Part shown: positions 1-13,990 of the stretch, in pieces | How the letters are laid out: each line of letters opens with the position of its first letter | Position numbering within the stretch: position 1 is the first letter of the stretch | DNA from: Theobroma cacao | Taxonomy: Eukaryota > Streptophyta > Magnoliopsida > Malvales > Malvaceae | DNA length: 64,000 nucleotides | Assembly (NCBI RefSeq): GCF_000208745.1 | Contig: NC_030850.1 | Span: forward strand, 7,686,370-7,750,369 | Reading direction: 5' to 3' | Notes under the pieces: generated by a model | The model's input: only the letters and a program-made list of their open reading frames with translations | Told to the model about the DNA's origin: nothing | The model's database searches: none | Program-made: the position numbers and the translations under genes

Positions 1-1336
1 GGAAAGAGAAAGATAACGTGTTTGGTTTATATTATATTTTTGTTCATGCAATACCTTGATGTTCGCCTCCTATGACTACCAATTAATTTAATTTATACTT
101 AAAAATTATTAGCTTGTCACTGTTGTTGACATAAATTCTGGCTGTATACCAAATGAGGGTGGTAAATTATCAGCGTGTTGTCGCAGAGTTAAATAATATT
201 TTGAAAATTATTATTGAAATTTATTTTATAAAATAATTATACATTTTTTGTATGCACTAACATGTGTTTATTTTTGTTATTTTTAAAAGTAGAGATTGAG
301 ATTCTTTATATTTAATTATTTTTGAACAAATTATTTAAATTTTAAATTTTCAAAGAAAATATTTAACAATAAAATAAGAAGAAAAAAATTATAAGGACAA
401 AAAGTTTCAATTTTTTTTTCTTCTTCCTTCCTCCCTTTGTTTCTTTTACCAAAAGTCTAAAACATTTTGGTCACATTAAATATGTAAGCTTGTAAACACT
501 TTTTTTCACAAATAATAAATAATTTTTTTTCAAAGTATTTGTTCAAAAATTTTAGCAAAAACGGTTTGAAAAGATAACACTTAATTAAGTAATAATATAT
601 AAATTTTATATATTGCTAAGTGCAATATAAAATTCAAATAGGAAACACATTTTTAGTTTTCACTGCAAATACAAGAACTATCCATAAAAAGAAAGTGCAG
701 AAAAAATTTATAAAAAAATAATGCATTCAATATAAAGAAAAGCTAAAGAGTAACCAAGCTCATTATCTCTATACGTGCATTTTTCTCCGACAGAATAGAA
801 CTGTTCTCGTCCCACTAATTAGTTAATATTAAATTCAATCTAGAAGGTTAATGCAAGTATAAGAAAAGAAAAATTAACTTTACATCTTCGGGCCAAGAAG
901 AGAATATCTAAAGATGTGCAGTGAGGTTTATAAAATGGGAATGCATTGGTAGCCCAAGAACCCTAATGTAAATTCAATCCAAAGTGCTTCAACAAATTAT
1001 TCAAGAGTAAGTGTGGTAGTTACAGACTGAATATTCGTGCTACTTACAGACGGCATTAAATGATACAAAAAATACCTAAGTGCCAAGATAAAATATTGAT
1101 AATATACACTTAAAATTTCAGGAGTAGACTAAACATAAACTAACCTCCAATTCTTGGTCCCAATGCAGAACTATAGCCTCCAAAAATCTTCAAAACACTT
1201 GGTCTTCAAGGGTATAATTGTTAAAGAGTCCACATCCCATCCGCATTTCCATGCTCCTAAATTTTTCCTCATAACTTGCAACGACAGTGAGACATGCATA
1301 AGTTCAAATTAGTTAAAGGGGGCTTCAATTCTGCCA
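1..1336. other. AT-rich flank, no gene seen
   Basis: No ORF with family similarity was recognised here. The part nearest 1336 is the 3' flank (probable 3' UTR) of the minus-strand mnmG gene. The rest is AT-rich sequence with homopolymer runs and no clear repeat. Confidence 0.6.
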
Positions 1337-4300
1337 CTAATTGCTAACTGTCTCTGTTAATGTATCAGACATGTTTTCAACGGTATCTGCCATGACAGAA
1401 GCAAGCATCTGGTGTCTTTTCTGTTCTTGACCTTTCCTTCGGTTGGTTTCAAGGATGATCATAAGAGCTGTTATGTCAGCAGGACTTACCCCACCCACTC
1501 TGCTTGCTTGACCAATAGTTTGTGGCCTGACCTGTTAGGATTAAAATTTCAAGTCAATTACAAATTGATCAAAACCTCATCTGCAGAGAACCAGATTTCA
1601 CAAAATTTTGAACAATTAATCCAGGCAAATTCTCAATTGTTAACTCAGTCCATGAGCAAATTAGTTTGAGCCACAACACAAGTTAATTCAGGTTAATGGT
1701 TGAGTCTTCAAGCCACTCTGGGTAAAACTGGAAAAGAAATATCACTAAATATTGTTTGAGTGTGAAACATTGTGAAGCCAACCACACACACACACAGATG
1801 ATCACACATTAATCACTTGCCAAGTTACTTTCGACTAGATGACTGCCTAAAAATGATCCCCAAAGGGAAAGAATTTCCAGTCCATCTTTTATAGCATGAA
1901 CTGAAACGTGAATGTTTCACCTTGGAGAGTTTTTCACGTGCTTCATGAGACAAAGTTGTCATGGCATAGTAATCCAAGTCCTCTGGAAGCTGTCTATGTT
2001 GTTTATGGACCATCTGCAAGCACAACAAAGATAAGGATTGAAAATTTGACAAAAAAAAAAAGAGGCAACATTGTTCATAAATAAATCCCTCCCTAAAATG
2101 TATCGATGTAAATGATTGTATATAGAGGTGGATACCTTGAGCTATGGTGCAATAGAATGATGTTTCAGGCTGCAACTATAAATTCATACCTGTTGGAGTT
2201 GGATTTGTTGGCGAATAATGAAGCCCTCATACTTTATATCAATTTCAACACATTCTTTCTCCAATCTTGATAACATTTTGTTCCCAAATCCATGCTTATC
2301 AAGAATTTTATATTCTATGTGTGGTTTCTTAAGAAGACTCTCTAGTGTTGAAGAGTCCTTCACAGGTTGACCAGAAAGAAGAGAAACATCAGCAGCCAAG
2401 TCTCCACCTGAAAGCAACCAGAAAATGTTCCCCATTTTGGAATGCCAACAAATCACAAACTTCTACTATTACTTATTACAATATCAAGAATTACATCAAG
2501 TTGAGCTCAAATTAATGATGAAATTTGATGAAAAGAAGAATTCAGCAGTCAACCATACTAGAAAAGATGAGGGTACTGACAAGAGCCACGAAATTTGCAA
2601 CCCAACCTTTCAATTTATTATTGTTTTGGAACGTTATCCATGCACTATGATGGCAATTCTCTTCAATTTGGCTCTGGTTAAATTTTTCTTAAGGGTAGCT
2701 GCGAAGAAAGAGATGCCATTCATTGGTCCTATCATGCAATGTTCCCCATGTATAAATCAAGTAAAGAGATGCGACAAAAGTTAAACTCCTTCCCAAATGC
2801 ATCAGCAATTAGTCTTCTTTCCCTTTGAAAAAAATGTTCCTGATAGAAAATCTACAAGTTCAAGCTCCCAGCTGTCTAGGAAGAGGAGAAAAAATAAGGG
2901 AAAGAATACAAACCTGAAATCCTGACAGTTTTCAGTCGCTTTTTTTCCTCTGAAATTCTTGCTTGTTTGTCCTGGTATATTTTCCAGCGCCTATCATCTA
3001 TCAACCCAATGTCACGCCCCAAAGGTGTGAGACGACTATCAGCATTATCAGATCGAAGAAGTAATCGATGTTCTGAACGGCTAGAAAGGGGAGAAAAGGA
3101 GGAAAAAAAAGACTCAATTAGATTTTATAAAGATGAGCTAAAGCCAAGTTTTTCTAGGTCAAATATACATCAACCTAGTTTCAATGTCAACAGATGAATT
3201 GTGTTTTTCTAGCAAAAAGTAGCAGGCAGCTCAAGACTATTAAAACATCCTTAGAAAACATCCAGCTAACAATCTACAATGAGTATGAGATACAAAGGAT
3301 ATTTATTTGTCAAGCTGATAGAAAGAACTCTTCAAAAGTTTTTTCCCTTTCTTTTTTCTTAGTCTCAAAATAGTCCGGTAAGATTTTCAGAAAATTGGGA
3401 TTGATGGCTTTTTTAAATATAGCTAAGTACTACATGATGATTCCTATCCCTCAAAATGTTAACACATCCCCAATTTAAATTTATGCATTTACTTCAGAAA
3501 CCAATAATCATTTTTATTATGAAAATTATATAAATTTATTCCGAGTTCATTACCTATTATTTATTGAACAACATGCTAGGTAAGGGAGAACAAGACTCAT
3601 CATCTTGCTCGGTATGGTACAAATATCAAAGAACATAAAATTTGTCAGAGCATATTCAAACCAAACAGATTTTAGTAAGAAATATTGCTGGCGCTTTTTT
3701 CTTTTCTCCCTCAGTTTTTTTTTTTTTTCTTTCCAGGGTTAGCAACGCAGGAGGGATCCCACAAAACCAAGCAAGAAAATTAAAGTGTAACCCTAAGTTT
3801 TGGTTTTTTCAAGAGACACATGGATAGAATGACATATATCTTTTTCCTTCCTCCTCTTTTCCCTACCCAAGATTTGGCAAAGCAGTTAGTATTTGAACAG
3901 TTTTTAATGCATCGGTTTCAATAACAATACTCAGTTCAGTTCATTTTCATCTTGTGAAATAAAAAAACTGAAATAATCTAAGCCAAACCAAATTGAACTT
4001 TTATTAATTGAAATACTAATTTTTATTTTTACAAAATAGAAAAAAGCATTTTCTTTTATAATTTAAAAAGATAAAGTCATAAAATTATAGCTAATAAAAA
4101 GCCTTTCAAAAAAAAATAGCTAATAAAAAAACTGAGCAACCAAACCATGAGAACTTGGTTTGGTTTGATTCAGATTTTTCCACAATTCTATTTTATTTCA
4201 GTTTTTCTTTTTCATTGAAAACCTGAATACTTCAATTTACTTAAAATTTTTTAAAGAAAAAACAAAGCGAACCATGTACAACTCTATTTAAAAGGACTGC

Positions 4301-7300
4301 AAAGTAGCTCTAAATAAATGTAGATTCAAGCATGATTATATAGAAAAGATAATAAATCCCTTTTTGAACATGCATCACCACCAGCTCTAGAACACAGAAA
4401 GCACCATTACTTCAGCTAATACATGACAGTGAAACAACCGATTATAAAAACAGTCTGTGAAATTGAATGAGGATTAAAAGATCTCTGAAATTCATATACA
4501 TCTGAACATGAGAAACTAAATGTAACAGCAAATGTGAGGAATGTGTTTAACCACAAATTGCCCTATTCTCAAACATGAGAGCAACAGCAAAAAGGATTAG
4601 CATGATAAGTCGTAGAAAACAATCATAACAATATCATGAATTTGGGTTTCTTACCTTGTTAACATGCGGTAAGGCTCTCGAAGATCCTTAGTGACCAGAT
4701 CATCAATCAGTGTTCCTATGTAACTGCTTTCCCTCTCAAGAACAATAAGAGGCTTGCCATCTGAATGTCTGGCAGCATTAATACCAGAAATGATGCCCTG
4801 TACAAAAAAAATTCAAAAAAAGAAAAATAATAAAAAAGAGCCACAAGGGTTTGTTGATATTTAATAAAGAAAACTTAAAAAAGTCTAATAAGATATTTTC
4901 TTTCCACTTGGTAAAGGCACCATAAAGTACAGCAGAAAATTAGAAAATTAAATATGAAAACCTGTGCAGCAGCTTCTTCATAGCCAGTAGTTCCATTTAT
5001 CTGACCAGAGAAGAATAGACCTTCAACTTTCTTTGTCATAAGAGACCTAGAGCACTGATGAGCTGGCAAATAATCATATTCAACAGCATATGCAGGCCTC
5101 AACATTGAACAATTCTCAAGTCCAGGCAAAGTTCTCAAGAGTGGTAACTGTAGTCTTTCTGGTAAACCAGTTGAGAAACCCTGTGAAGGTGATAAAACAA
5201 TGAACTATGTATGTTAAAGAGAAGAAGATGCATGAGAATACACATTATACGGACATATTAAAAAGTAACCTCTGACTCTTTTAACATGATATTTGGGCAA
5301 TCCAGTACATATTCAGCGCACTTAAACAAAGAATGCAACAACTATAATTGAAGCAGTGGAAAACACCAGAAACCAAAACATTCATAGGACAACCCAACAT
5401 AGCAACTATGCACATATTGTAGTTACACGAATCAAACCAGTTTCAGAAACTCAGTAGAAAAGAGATATTTCAATGAACGTGGTTTCAATCAAACTTTCCT
5501 CATAATTTGAAAGGTTAAGAGGAATAAAAGAAGAAATGGCATAGGATCCCTGTAAAAGGAGTCAAATGTCATCCTTTTTTTCCTTTCCTTAACCCATTTG
5601 CCTAGGCTAAAAATCTATAAATGCTAACTCTCCACACAAAATGGAAGAGATAGGTACCACCAAGTCACAAGGTATAGCCAGGAAATTATCTTTGCCCCAT
5701 TTACCCCATATTATTGGTAGAGTCACAAAAGCATTACCTGGACATAGAGCTCAGGCACAGTCCGACCCTCTGGCTCAAGAAAAATCTGATGAGATTCTTT
5801 ATCTTGAAATCTCACAATCTATGGAAACCAATGGGAAAAATATGTAACAAAAGCGAGTTACATTATTCAGAAAATTCAAATGCTTAAATAGAAAAATTGC
5901 TTTTCTTGAAAAACATTATTAACAAACAAGGTTGAACCAGCAATGGAGCAGCAGCCTTAAACCATGTTAAAAACATTACTCTTTTGAAAAGGCTAAAAGA
6001 CATGGAAGATTCTTTAATCTATTATCAGAATATAGCTTGATGAGATACTACAGTTTTTAATTCCATAATAACTTTCATAACTGCATGAAACTAGTTGAGG
6101 TAAGTCCATAAAACTATATAAGCATGGATTTACACAGCACCTAGCAAAAACTAATCAGCGCCATTTCTTTTTCAAACACTTGATGATCAATGGGAAGGAA
6201 AAAAATGCAGTCGCTTTGTGTAAGCTAATGGGTTGCTCGTGCATCTCAAAAAGATGAAGAGTAAGAAGAGCCAGAGTTCTAGATAAACTATCAGATGAGC
6301 ATATGGTCAACATATAAAAGTTCCAGTGATAGAACGAATCTTCTCAAGCATAAGTTGTCAACATATAATATATATAGGCACAACTTAGAGTTTAGCCACA
6401 CCGTATGACAAAGAATTCTTGCTAATAGTTTTAAACTGAAGTACATGAAAATTCACAATCTTATAGCATAATGAACTCAAGCAAAAATAGTAGCTCCTTA
6501 AAAAATTTAAGAAATCATGTAGAACTCAAAGAAGCACATAGTAAGATTGAAAACATAAAAGGGAATACTTCAACTAGGGATACATGAAACACCACGCATA
6601 TCTATAGCACTACACTGCATAACATGACTGTTCAATGCCAGTTCAACCAAAAAAAGTACAATCATAAAACATAATGAATACAAGTGAAATTATTAGCGCT
6701 TTAAGAACTTAAGATATCATGTGGAACTCCAAGAAGCACATGGTAAGAGTGAAAAACTAAAAAGGATGACTTCCAATAGGGAAAACTGAAATCGTGCATA
6801 AATATAGTACTACACTGCATAAAATGACTTTTCAATGCTAGTTCAACCAATAAAAGTATAACCCAAACAATATAAAGTTTACCTTATCTTCAATGGAAGG
6901 GCAGTATCTAGGCCCCTTAGCTTCAACCCATCCTCCATAGGTAGGCGTTTCATGCAAGTTGTCCTTAATAAGCTGGTGGGTAATCTTCGTAGTTCGTGTC
7001 AGATAACAACACATTTGCTCCCTTTCAATGTGGAAATCAGGATCAAAACTAAACCAGGTGACCTGCAAATATTATTCACATTTTTAAAAACAATAATAAG
7101 AATAACAAATAGCAGTAACTTTCTACTGCAATTAACCACTAAAAGGTAAAGGTACAATAAGTTCTAAGCAGCCTACAAGTTAACAGTATTGCATGATGAA
7201 ACCTTGTGTTGTTAATAGGTAGTTCTTCTAATCAAAGTAAAAAACATAAACCAGAAATTATCTGCTCCAGGAATCAGCCCGTCCCTTCTGGGCCAAATAC

Positions 7301-10300
7301 AGTGCTATGTGTGATTGAAACTAGAAAGTTCTATTCTCACTTCAGTGAAACTAGAAACTTTGCCTATCTCATTACATGAATGTGATAATTTTACTATGTG
7401 GCCCCAGAATTTTTAAATTATGCATCTTTTAGCAGGTTGCAAACTTTGAAGCATGATTTAATATCTTAAATCATACAATTTTAATCCACTGAACCTACTT
7501 ATGAGATTAAATGGAAGGACCTCTTCATCTCCATGCTGAGGCTCCAATCCAGAAAAATCAACAGTACGGCAGTCCACTCGTGCCGGGGTTCCAGTTTTTA
7601 ATCGATCACTTTCAAATCCAAGATGCTGCAAGTTTTCAGTCAGCCCATGAGACGCAGACTCACCAGCTCTTCCAGCAGGCATAGAAGTTCTACCAACCCA
7701 TATTTTACCACTCATAAAAGTTCCAGTTGTCAGGATGACAGCAGAGGCATAGAAGTTCATTCCAAAAAATGTGCAAACACCTTCAACATTGTCATTCTTT
7801 CCAAGCAAAATATCTGTCACCATTGCCTCTCTAATTGAGAGATTTGGAGTGCTGAAAATAGAGGCCAACCCACTGGTTAGAAAAAAGCAAATATACAAAA
7901 TATTCATCCATGAATGTGGGCATGTTCAATTATTGATGACATAGATATCTGGCACAAAGTAGGCAAAAAGTGGTAAACCAAGTTGATAGGACCTGATTTG
8001 GGAAAACAAAAGATCTCAACTACCAAAAGCTGTTGGTATACTATTTCAATTTCTCTAATAACTATATGGACCAATCAATATCAGAAAAATCAACTTTCAA
8101 AAAAAAATATATCAGTAAAATCAAGTTAAACTACAAATGTGAAAAATAAACAACTGAGGCAGTCAAGGCATTCTCCAGGCAAGCGCTAGACATCAAAAGC
8201 ACCTCGGCACTCTCCAGGCAAGGCACCCTCGCTCAGTGGCAAGCCTATGGAACTCAAGCATGCTTATTTGGAAGGGAAGAAATGGCAAAAGCCATGTCTT
8301 AGATATCGCCCTTTTTTTAAATAATTTTAAAATCTTTTTAGCTGTACTTCAAATTTTACGTAAAAAGAACAACATGCCTTTTCTGCAAGAGTAAGAAAAG
8401 GGCTACTATAATAACTGACTTTATCTATGCCCTCTCTCTATTTCTCTCTAGTGCTATGTTTCCTTCTCATAATTTGCTTCTTCTTTCCACCCCTTCTTGT
8501 CTATTTATTACTTTGTTTATTCATTCATTTAACAGAGAGCATATGACCCAGTTTCATCATCTAAACAGAAAGCACATGCTCCTCCATAAACTAAATCTGT
8601 AAATATCAGATAATTAAAAACAAAGGAATGCCATGCCTCTGTTATATGAAACATGGTATCCATTATACAGAACTATTTTTCCTTCAGAAATTGAATCTGT
8701 AAACACTAGGCAAGGAAGGACTAACAGAGTCAACTTTTCAAAGTTGATTAATTAAAATTACATATATTTTCATCACAACATCTGATTTATCTCAGGTCAG
8801 TATCTCTAAGATAAAATACTTATATCAAAACATGTCACTCCTAGTCTCCTACAAGATATAGATGGTTTGTAAAGATTGAGTGCGTATTTGGAACTCTCTC
8901 TAAGTTCCCCATCTCCATCTTTTCTATGTGAACTTATACCTTTTATCACAATTTTCTAAATATCAACATTATCAACTCTATCAATTGCCTTTGAATATTA
9001 TAACAATTCAATCATAAATGCTCACATAAGATATATTGCCCAACTATAAGTGGGAAACATCATGAATAGGTAAGTTAATCAGCTGATCAGACAGTGTTAA
9101 TGCTGTTCCAAAATTGAGGTTTACTTTCAATAAAATAAATTAAACTACAGTTTACAAATACAATTTTGATAATTGATGCTACAAATGGAAGTGTAAAAAG
9201 TAATAAACCGAAAGTAACTTACCTCTCCACCACATTTTTCATTTGCATTGCATATTCCCTTTTGTCAGTTTGTGCACGCAATGCCCGAACAGCAGGACCT
9301 CTTGAAGCATTGAGAACACGCTTTTGTAAATAGCACCTAAAGGTAAAAAGGTAAAACATGAAGAGGGTTATAACAGTTTCTATAACATTAACGAAAAACT
9401 AATTGTCATCCAGACTAAAATGAGATTGAGGATAGGATTATGTTTTACTTAAAACATGTTAATATGGTAATCAACAATTAAAATGAGATTGTTACTTTTA
9501 CTATGGATGTTGTTCGTCCTAAAATGTTGCTAAAAAACAAAATCATATTTGATAAAAATTGAGCAAATGGCTAAAATGTAACACAACATTCAAACATAAT
9601 CGTTCTATACAAAATTTAAATCTCACAATAGTCAACTCTTTTAATTTTTAATTATTCAAAAAAATTATATTTGGTTTTATATTCACATACACTTTTTGCT
9701 TATAGGCTTTAGCTTCCCAAAGCAAAAGAACAATGATCAAAAATGAAAACCTTGGAGATTTGAGGACATTACCTATCAGCAATCTTTCCAATTTCACCAC
9801 CAAGCGCATCCACTTCATGCACAAGTTGTGATTTTGCAAGTCCACCAACCGCTGGATTACAAGGCTGCAAGTAACAAAACTCAAATTATGTCAGTAACAA
9901 ATATTTCGTGCCATAGCCTGTAATTTCTTAACTTTGATCCGAAATAAACAACACTAAGAAAAAGATAACCTGCCACGCAATCCGATCAATGTTCAGGGTG
10001 AGAAGCAGAGTTTTGGCCCCCAACCGAGCGGACGCAAGAGCAGCTTCACAACCTGCGTGTCCTCCTCCAACCACAATAACATCATACTTCTCTTCGCCAG
10101 CCCCCACATGGCCATTCCAATCTAAAAACATGCCAATAAGACATTTTTAAGTTAAAAGGTAAGCAACTGTCCAACACAAAACCTGCTCGATGAAATGCCT
10201 GAACCAATACATACTCGAACCGGTTGCGGAGAATGAGCAAAAGCACCGGAGGGAGGATTTTTTGAGCGTGGAGAGACGAATATTGCGGGGAAAGGGGGCG

Positions 10301-10440
10301 AAGACATGGTGATGACGGCGAGAGGAAGGAGAGATAAGGGAAGAAGGGGAAGGGAAAGGGAAGTGGTGGCGGGTGAGGCGAGAGAGGTGGACGGATAACA
10401 TTGACATTTTTATAGTGTCGTGGGGCTCTGAACGTGCCAA
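1337..10440 (-). CDS. mnmG: Organellar tRNA uridine-5-carboxymethylaminomethyl modification enzyme MnmG/GidA, 13 exons
   Basis: FAD-dependent enzyme that, with the GTPase MnmE, modifies the wobble uridine of certain tRNAs; here probably in mitochondria and/or plastids. Exons on the minus strand: 10440-10215, 10121-9970, 9864-9773, 9336-9223, 7851-7521, 7062-6883, 5818-5738, 5180-4962, 4797-4655, 3080-2914, 2407-2190, 2013-1921, 1531-1337. All phases join and give about 736 aa. The N-terminus is rich in Ser, Arg and His, like a transit peptide. The dinucleotide-binding motif [12 protein letters not shown] lies near residues 92-103. [34 protein letters not shown] and the C-terminal [10 protein letters not shown] all match the bacterial family along its length. 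The second in-frame ATG, 11 codons in, could equally be the start. The exon 5 donor is the weak GAG|GTCCTT, chosen because it alone keeps phase and family sequence. No breaks were seen, so the gene looks functional. Confidence 0.93.
6461..6860. repeat. Tandem ~200-bp duplication inside mnmG intron 6
   Basis: About 6461-6660 and 6661-6860 are diverged direct copies. Shared blocks include CATAATGAA (6468 and 6670), TACACTGCAT (6611 and about 6811) and GTTCAACCAA (6641 and 6841), all offset by 200-202 bp. The second copy ends 22 bp from the exon 6 donor. Confidence 0.8.
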
Positions 10441-11532
10441 TGTTTCACGAGTGAAGAGTGAGAGAATGAAACTCTGTTCAATTTGCTTGTGAGGCTGCAG
10501 CTTTCGGCAATGGCAATGCTATCGGATTAAGCATTATACAAGTCGGGTCGGGCTGTGTTTTCGGGTCAACTTAAAATAGATTGTGTTAAATAGGATATAT
10601 GTATTTTTTTTCCCAGTCTCTCCTTACTTACTCTCCCTGCCTCGTCACCTACCTCTATCCTTGCTGCACCTTTTTCTTTCTTCCTCTCAGGCCATTCTCG
10701 AGCTTCCCATTTCTCCTTATCCATTCATTATTGAGGTAAATACACCAATCTTTTCATTTTTCTATCGTCTAATCTATTTTCTTACTTTGCTATTAACCAA
10801 ATATATGGTTTCTTTCCGCTTTTTTTTTGTTGACTGTATATCAAATTTTCATCCTCATGAAATTATGTTGGGTTGCCTCATGCAATTTTGTTGTAGTTTG
10901 ATATTTTACTCTGTTTTAATTGTAGTATTTAGTTTAATATATTTCAAAGATAAAATCACCTGATAAATAAACTTAGAGATAATCCCAGCTAGAACTAGTT
11001 AGGCATAATATGTTCAAATAAAACAGAGACAAAAAAAAAACTAAATTTAAAAGATATAGTCATCTTATGAATAACTAATTTTCGCTGGGAGCACTAGGCT
11101 TCCGTCCCTAGGATTACATTGTAATGCTGCCTGTGTTGGGTCTTTTTTCCGTTTTCATTTTCAATTATATTAGCCATTGAAGTATGTATTCAGATTAAAG
11201 TGTTTGTATCATGCTAAAAGGGTTCTATTCCATTCTTAGATTATTTCTAAATTCTATAATAAGTATGCATTTCTTCATCTTTAGTTTCTGTTATATATAT
11301 TGACTAATTTGTTTATTTATTTTTTGTCTTAAATGTGTGCTCAGCTCTTTTGCAGACTCAGGTTTTTATATTTACATCATTTATCTCCATATTTTACATG
11401 ATTCACCCTCTGTAGTAATTCCAAGTTGCATATCTCTTGGCCCCTTTCTTTCCTGCATTCAAGTTAGTCTACCCAAAAACTTTATCAATTTTCTGTAGTA
11501 TTAGTTTGCTCCAGTAATATTAAGGACCCTAA
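10441..11532. promoter_or_regulatory. Shared upstream region between divergent mnmG and the DUF177 gene
   Basis: The two coding regions start 1,092 bp apart on opposite strands. The stretch at about 10600-10740 is very pyrimidine-rich on the plus strand and looks like a plant 5' UTR. GAG|GTAAAT near 10735 and a TTTTGCAG near 11348 could bound a 5' UTR intron of the DUF177 gene. No TATA box can be assigned with confidence. The bidirectional promoter is inferred from layout only. Confidence 0.45.
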
Positions 11533-13663
11533 ATGTCCCTTGTAATATCATCATCCTCAGGAACTTTTTCCTCACAATTTACTTTATTCAAAGCGTGTAA
11601 TGAGAAATTCCAACAACCTGCTTTCTCAATTCCGTGTTCTTTTGTTGTTCACTGCAAATTACCTTGGAGTGTGACCCTAAATAGCCAAAAAAATTTCAGA
11701 AGCAAATCACTGAATGTTTTGAAGCCTGTCAGAGATTCCATCAACCAAAATAGTGAGTATTTCACTGAAGAAAACACAATACCTTTTGATTGGGAAGATC
11801 AAGAAGATATTGAAGACATAGGGTCACCATGGGAAGGGGCGGTTATGTACAGGAGAAACCCTTCTATTACCCATTTGGAATATTGCACAACCTTAGAGAG
11901 GCTTGGATTAGGAAAACTGTCAAGTGATATCTCAAAATCTAGGGCTTCGGTTATGGGGTTACGGGTCACAAGAGCTGTGAAAGATTATCCAAATGGAACC
12001 CCTGTTCAGATCTCCATAGATGTGACAAGGAAGAAGCAAAAGATGAGGCTTGATGGGATCATTAAAACTGTCATCACTCTCGGTTGCAATAGGTATTTTT
12101 TTCCCAATTACTTTCGATTGCTCATGCTCTGATTTTTCTTAAAGTTTGCCAATCAACTTTGAACTTGCTATTTGTTATTAATGTCCTTTCCTTTTTTTTT
12201 CAATTTCACTATTTTAAAATTTCATTGGTAAAAGTCCTTTTTTTTAACATTTTTATACTCATATCTAAGTTATGTATTGTTACTTTGTAATGTGGGAAAC
12301 ACATTTCTGGTTATGTATGAGATAGAATGTGTTTGTTAGTTCATAATAGAAGCAATAGAAGCACATTCTTGTCAAATTTTATTAGATGTTTGTAAAGCAT
12401 TTATGTGATTGTATATCTCAGAGTAGATATTTAACAAATTATCCAATGCCTGTATGATCATATGTTTAATAGGGCCTTGAGTTTTATGCTTTGACAAAAG
12501 TCATTGCTGTTGGCAGCCATGGTGTATTCTGTTTTCAAGCAAAGCCAAGCTGAGTAATCAGTTCTTTTAGGCCTGGCTCAATCATAGATGGCTCTACTAA
12601 GCTGGAGTTTCAGTGAGCTTGTGCTAAGCTGGCTTGTTATGGCTCAATCATGGACTTAGCTACTTTTTTTTTTGTGAAAAAGATAGAAATTGAAAGAGAA
12701 AGGAAATGGAAATATATGACATAGATGAGAAGAAGGTGAAGTCAGACCCTTGACATTGACATGGTTTCCAGGTTCATGAAAAACTAAAATGATATTACTT
12801 AGCATGAAAGCTTAAATGTTAAATGTGGCAAGATGAAAAGAAGATGAAGTAGGTGCCTTGACAGAATTTCTGTCAGTTCATGTCTACTAAAATGGTATTT
12901 ACACACCCAGAACGCTCAAATGTTAAATATGAAAAAATATACCCAGGGATTGGGGAAGAAATAAAGGAATGAAAGAGTGGTTTTTCTCTCATTTATTTTT
13001 TATCTTTATGTTCACCTGTGTGATTGTTAACACTTATCAGGGTTCCTGTGACTTCTTTGTATCCCTCAAATGTCCCTTTGTTTCATGTTTTGCGAATTAC
13101 ATCCACTGGTCATATTCAGAAAGAAATCTGTGTGACGTGTCATTGGCCTGAGGCACTCTTTTGTTATTGTTCAACTGCATAAATTTTACCTCTATTTACT
13201 TTTTTCCTCCTCAATCTAATTGACTCTGCATTGAACTTTATGTTTTAGGTGTGGTGAGCCTGCTGCTGAGGGCATATTCTCCAACTTCTCAGTTCTGCTA
13301 AGTGAAGAGCCCATTGAAGAGCCTGAAATCATTGACATGGGTGCAACCTTTGAGGAAGGGTTTAAATCTGTTTATGGAAGTAACCAAGAGGTGGAGGAAG
13401 ATGATGATGCATCAATCGATTGGGACGATCGGCTTTATTTTCCGCCTGAAGAAAAAGAAATTGATATTTCAAAGCACATAAGAGACATGGTGCATTTGGA
13501 AATTACGATTAATGCAGTTTGTGATCCAAGATGCAAGGGTATATGTCTTAAATGTGGCACAAATTTGAACACTAGTAGTTGTAACTGTAGCGAAGAGGTA
13601 AAAGAGAAAGGTTATGGCCCGCTTGGAAATTTAGGGAAACAAATTCAGCAAAAATTATCCTAG
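11533..13663 (+). CDS. DUF177/YceD-family plastid protein (large-subunit rRNA accumulation), 2 exons
   Basis: Exons 11533-12092 and 13249-13663 join in phase (AG|G) and encode 324 aa. The first ~60 residues are Ser/Lys/Asn-rich and fit a plastid transit peptide. The DUF177 core follows. It has one Cys pair at residues 185/188 (CNRC) and a C-terminal Cys-rich cluster at about 278-300 (CDPRC, CLKCG, CNC), as expected for this zinc-binding-like family. An acidic block lies at about 232-247. In bacteria yceD sits beside ribosomal protein gene rpmF, and plant relatives are known to be needed for 23S rRNA accumulation in plastids; that role is taken from the family. The gene is head to head with mnmG. 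It is intact, with normal GT and AG sites. Confidence 0.88.
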
Positions 13664-13990
13664 TTGGTGTAATGCAGACTCCCTTTGGAACAGCATTTTT
13701 GTGCAGCGTTTCTTTTTCTTTCTTCTTTATGTTTTATGTTTAATGTGATTCTCACTAGTCATATAGAACCATAAGAACTTAGAAGCTGTTTGTATTTTTT
13801 AACACTTGAACAATGTTTAATAACCTAAACCTGAGGATGGTACAAGAGCAATTTTCACGAATCATATTTGATTCAACTAGTTTCAATGTTGCATGGTATT
13901 TTTCTTGTGTATGCTTGAAACTGTTTCTCATGTTTTTGAGCTTAGATCAGTCCCTTGGGACATTGGCTCAGAATGTGGGAGCTTAGAGTA

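Noticed and set aside
8150..8330. GC-richer patch with AGGC/GCCT motifs in mnmG intron 4; similar patches near 29020-29170 and 43195-43340
   Set aside because: It resembles a dispersed plant repeat, but the patches share only short motifs and no boundaries could be set.
10147..10440. Separate short gene at the mnmG 5' end
   Set aside because: It is exon 1 of mnmG: the donor at 10214 joins in phase to exon 2.
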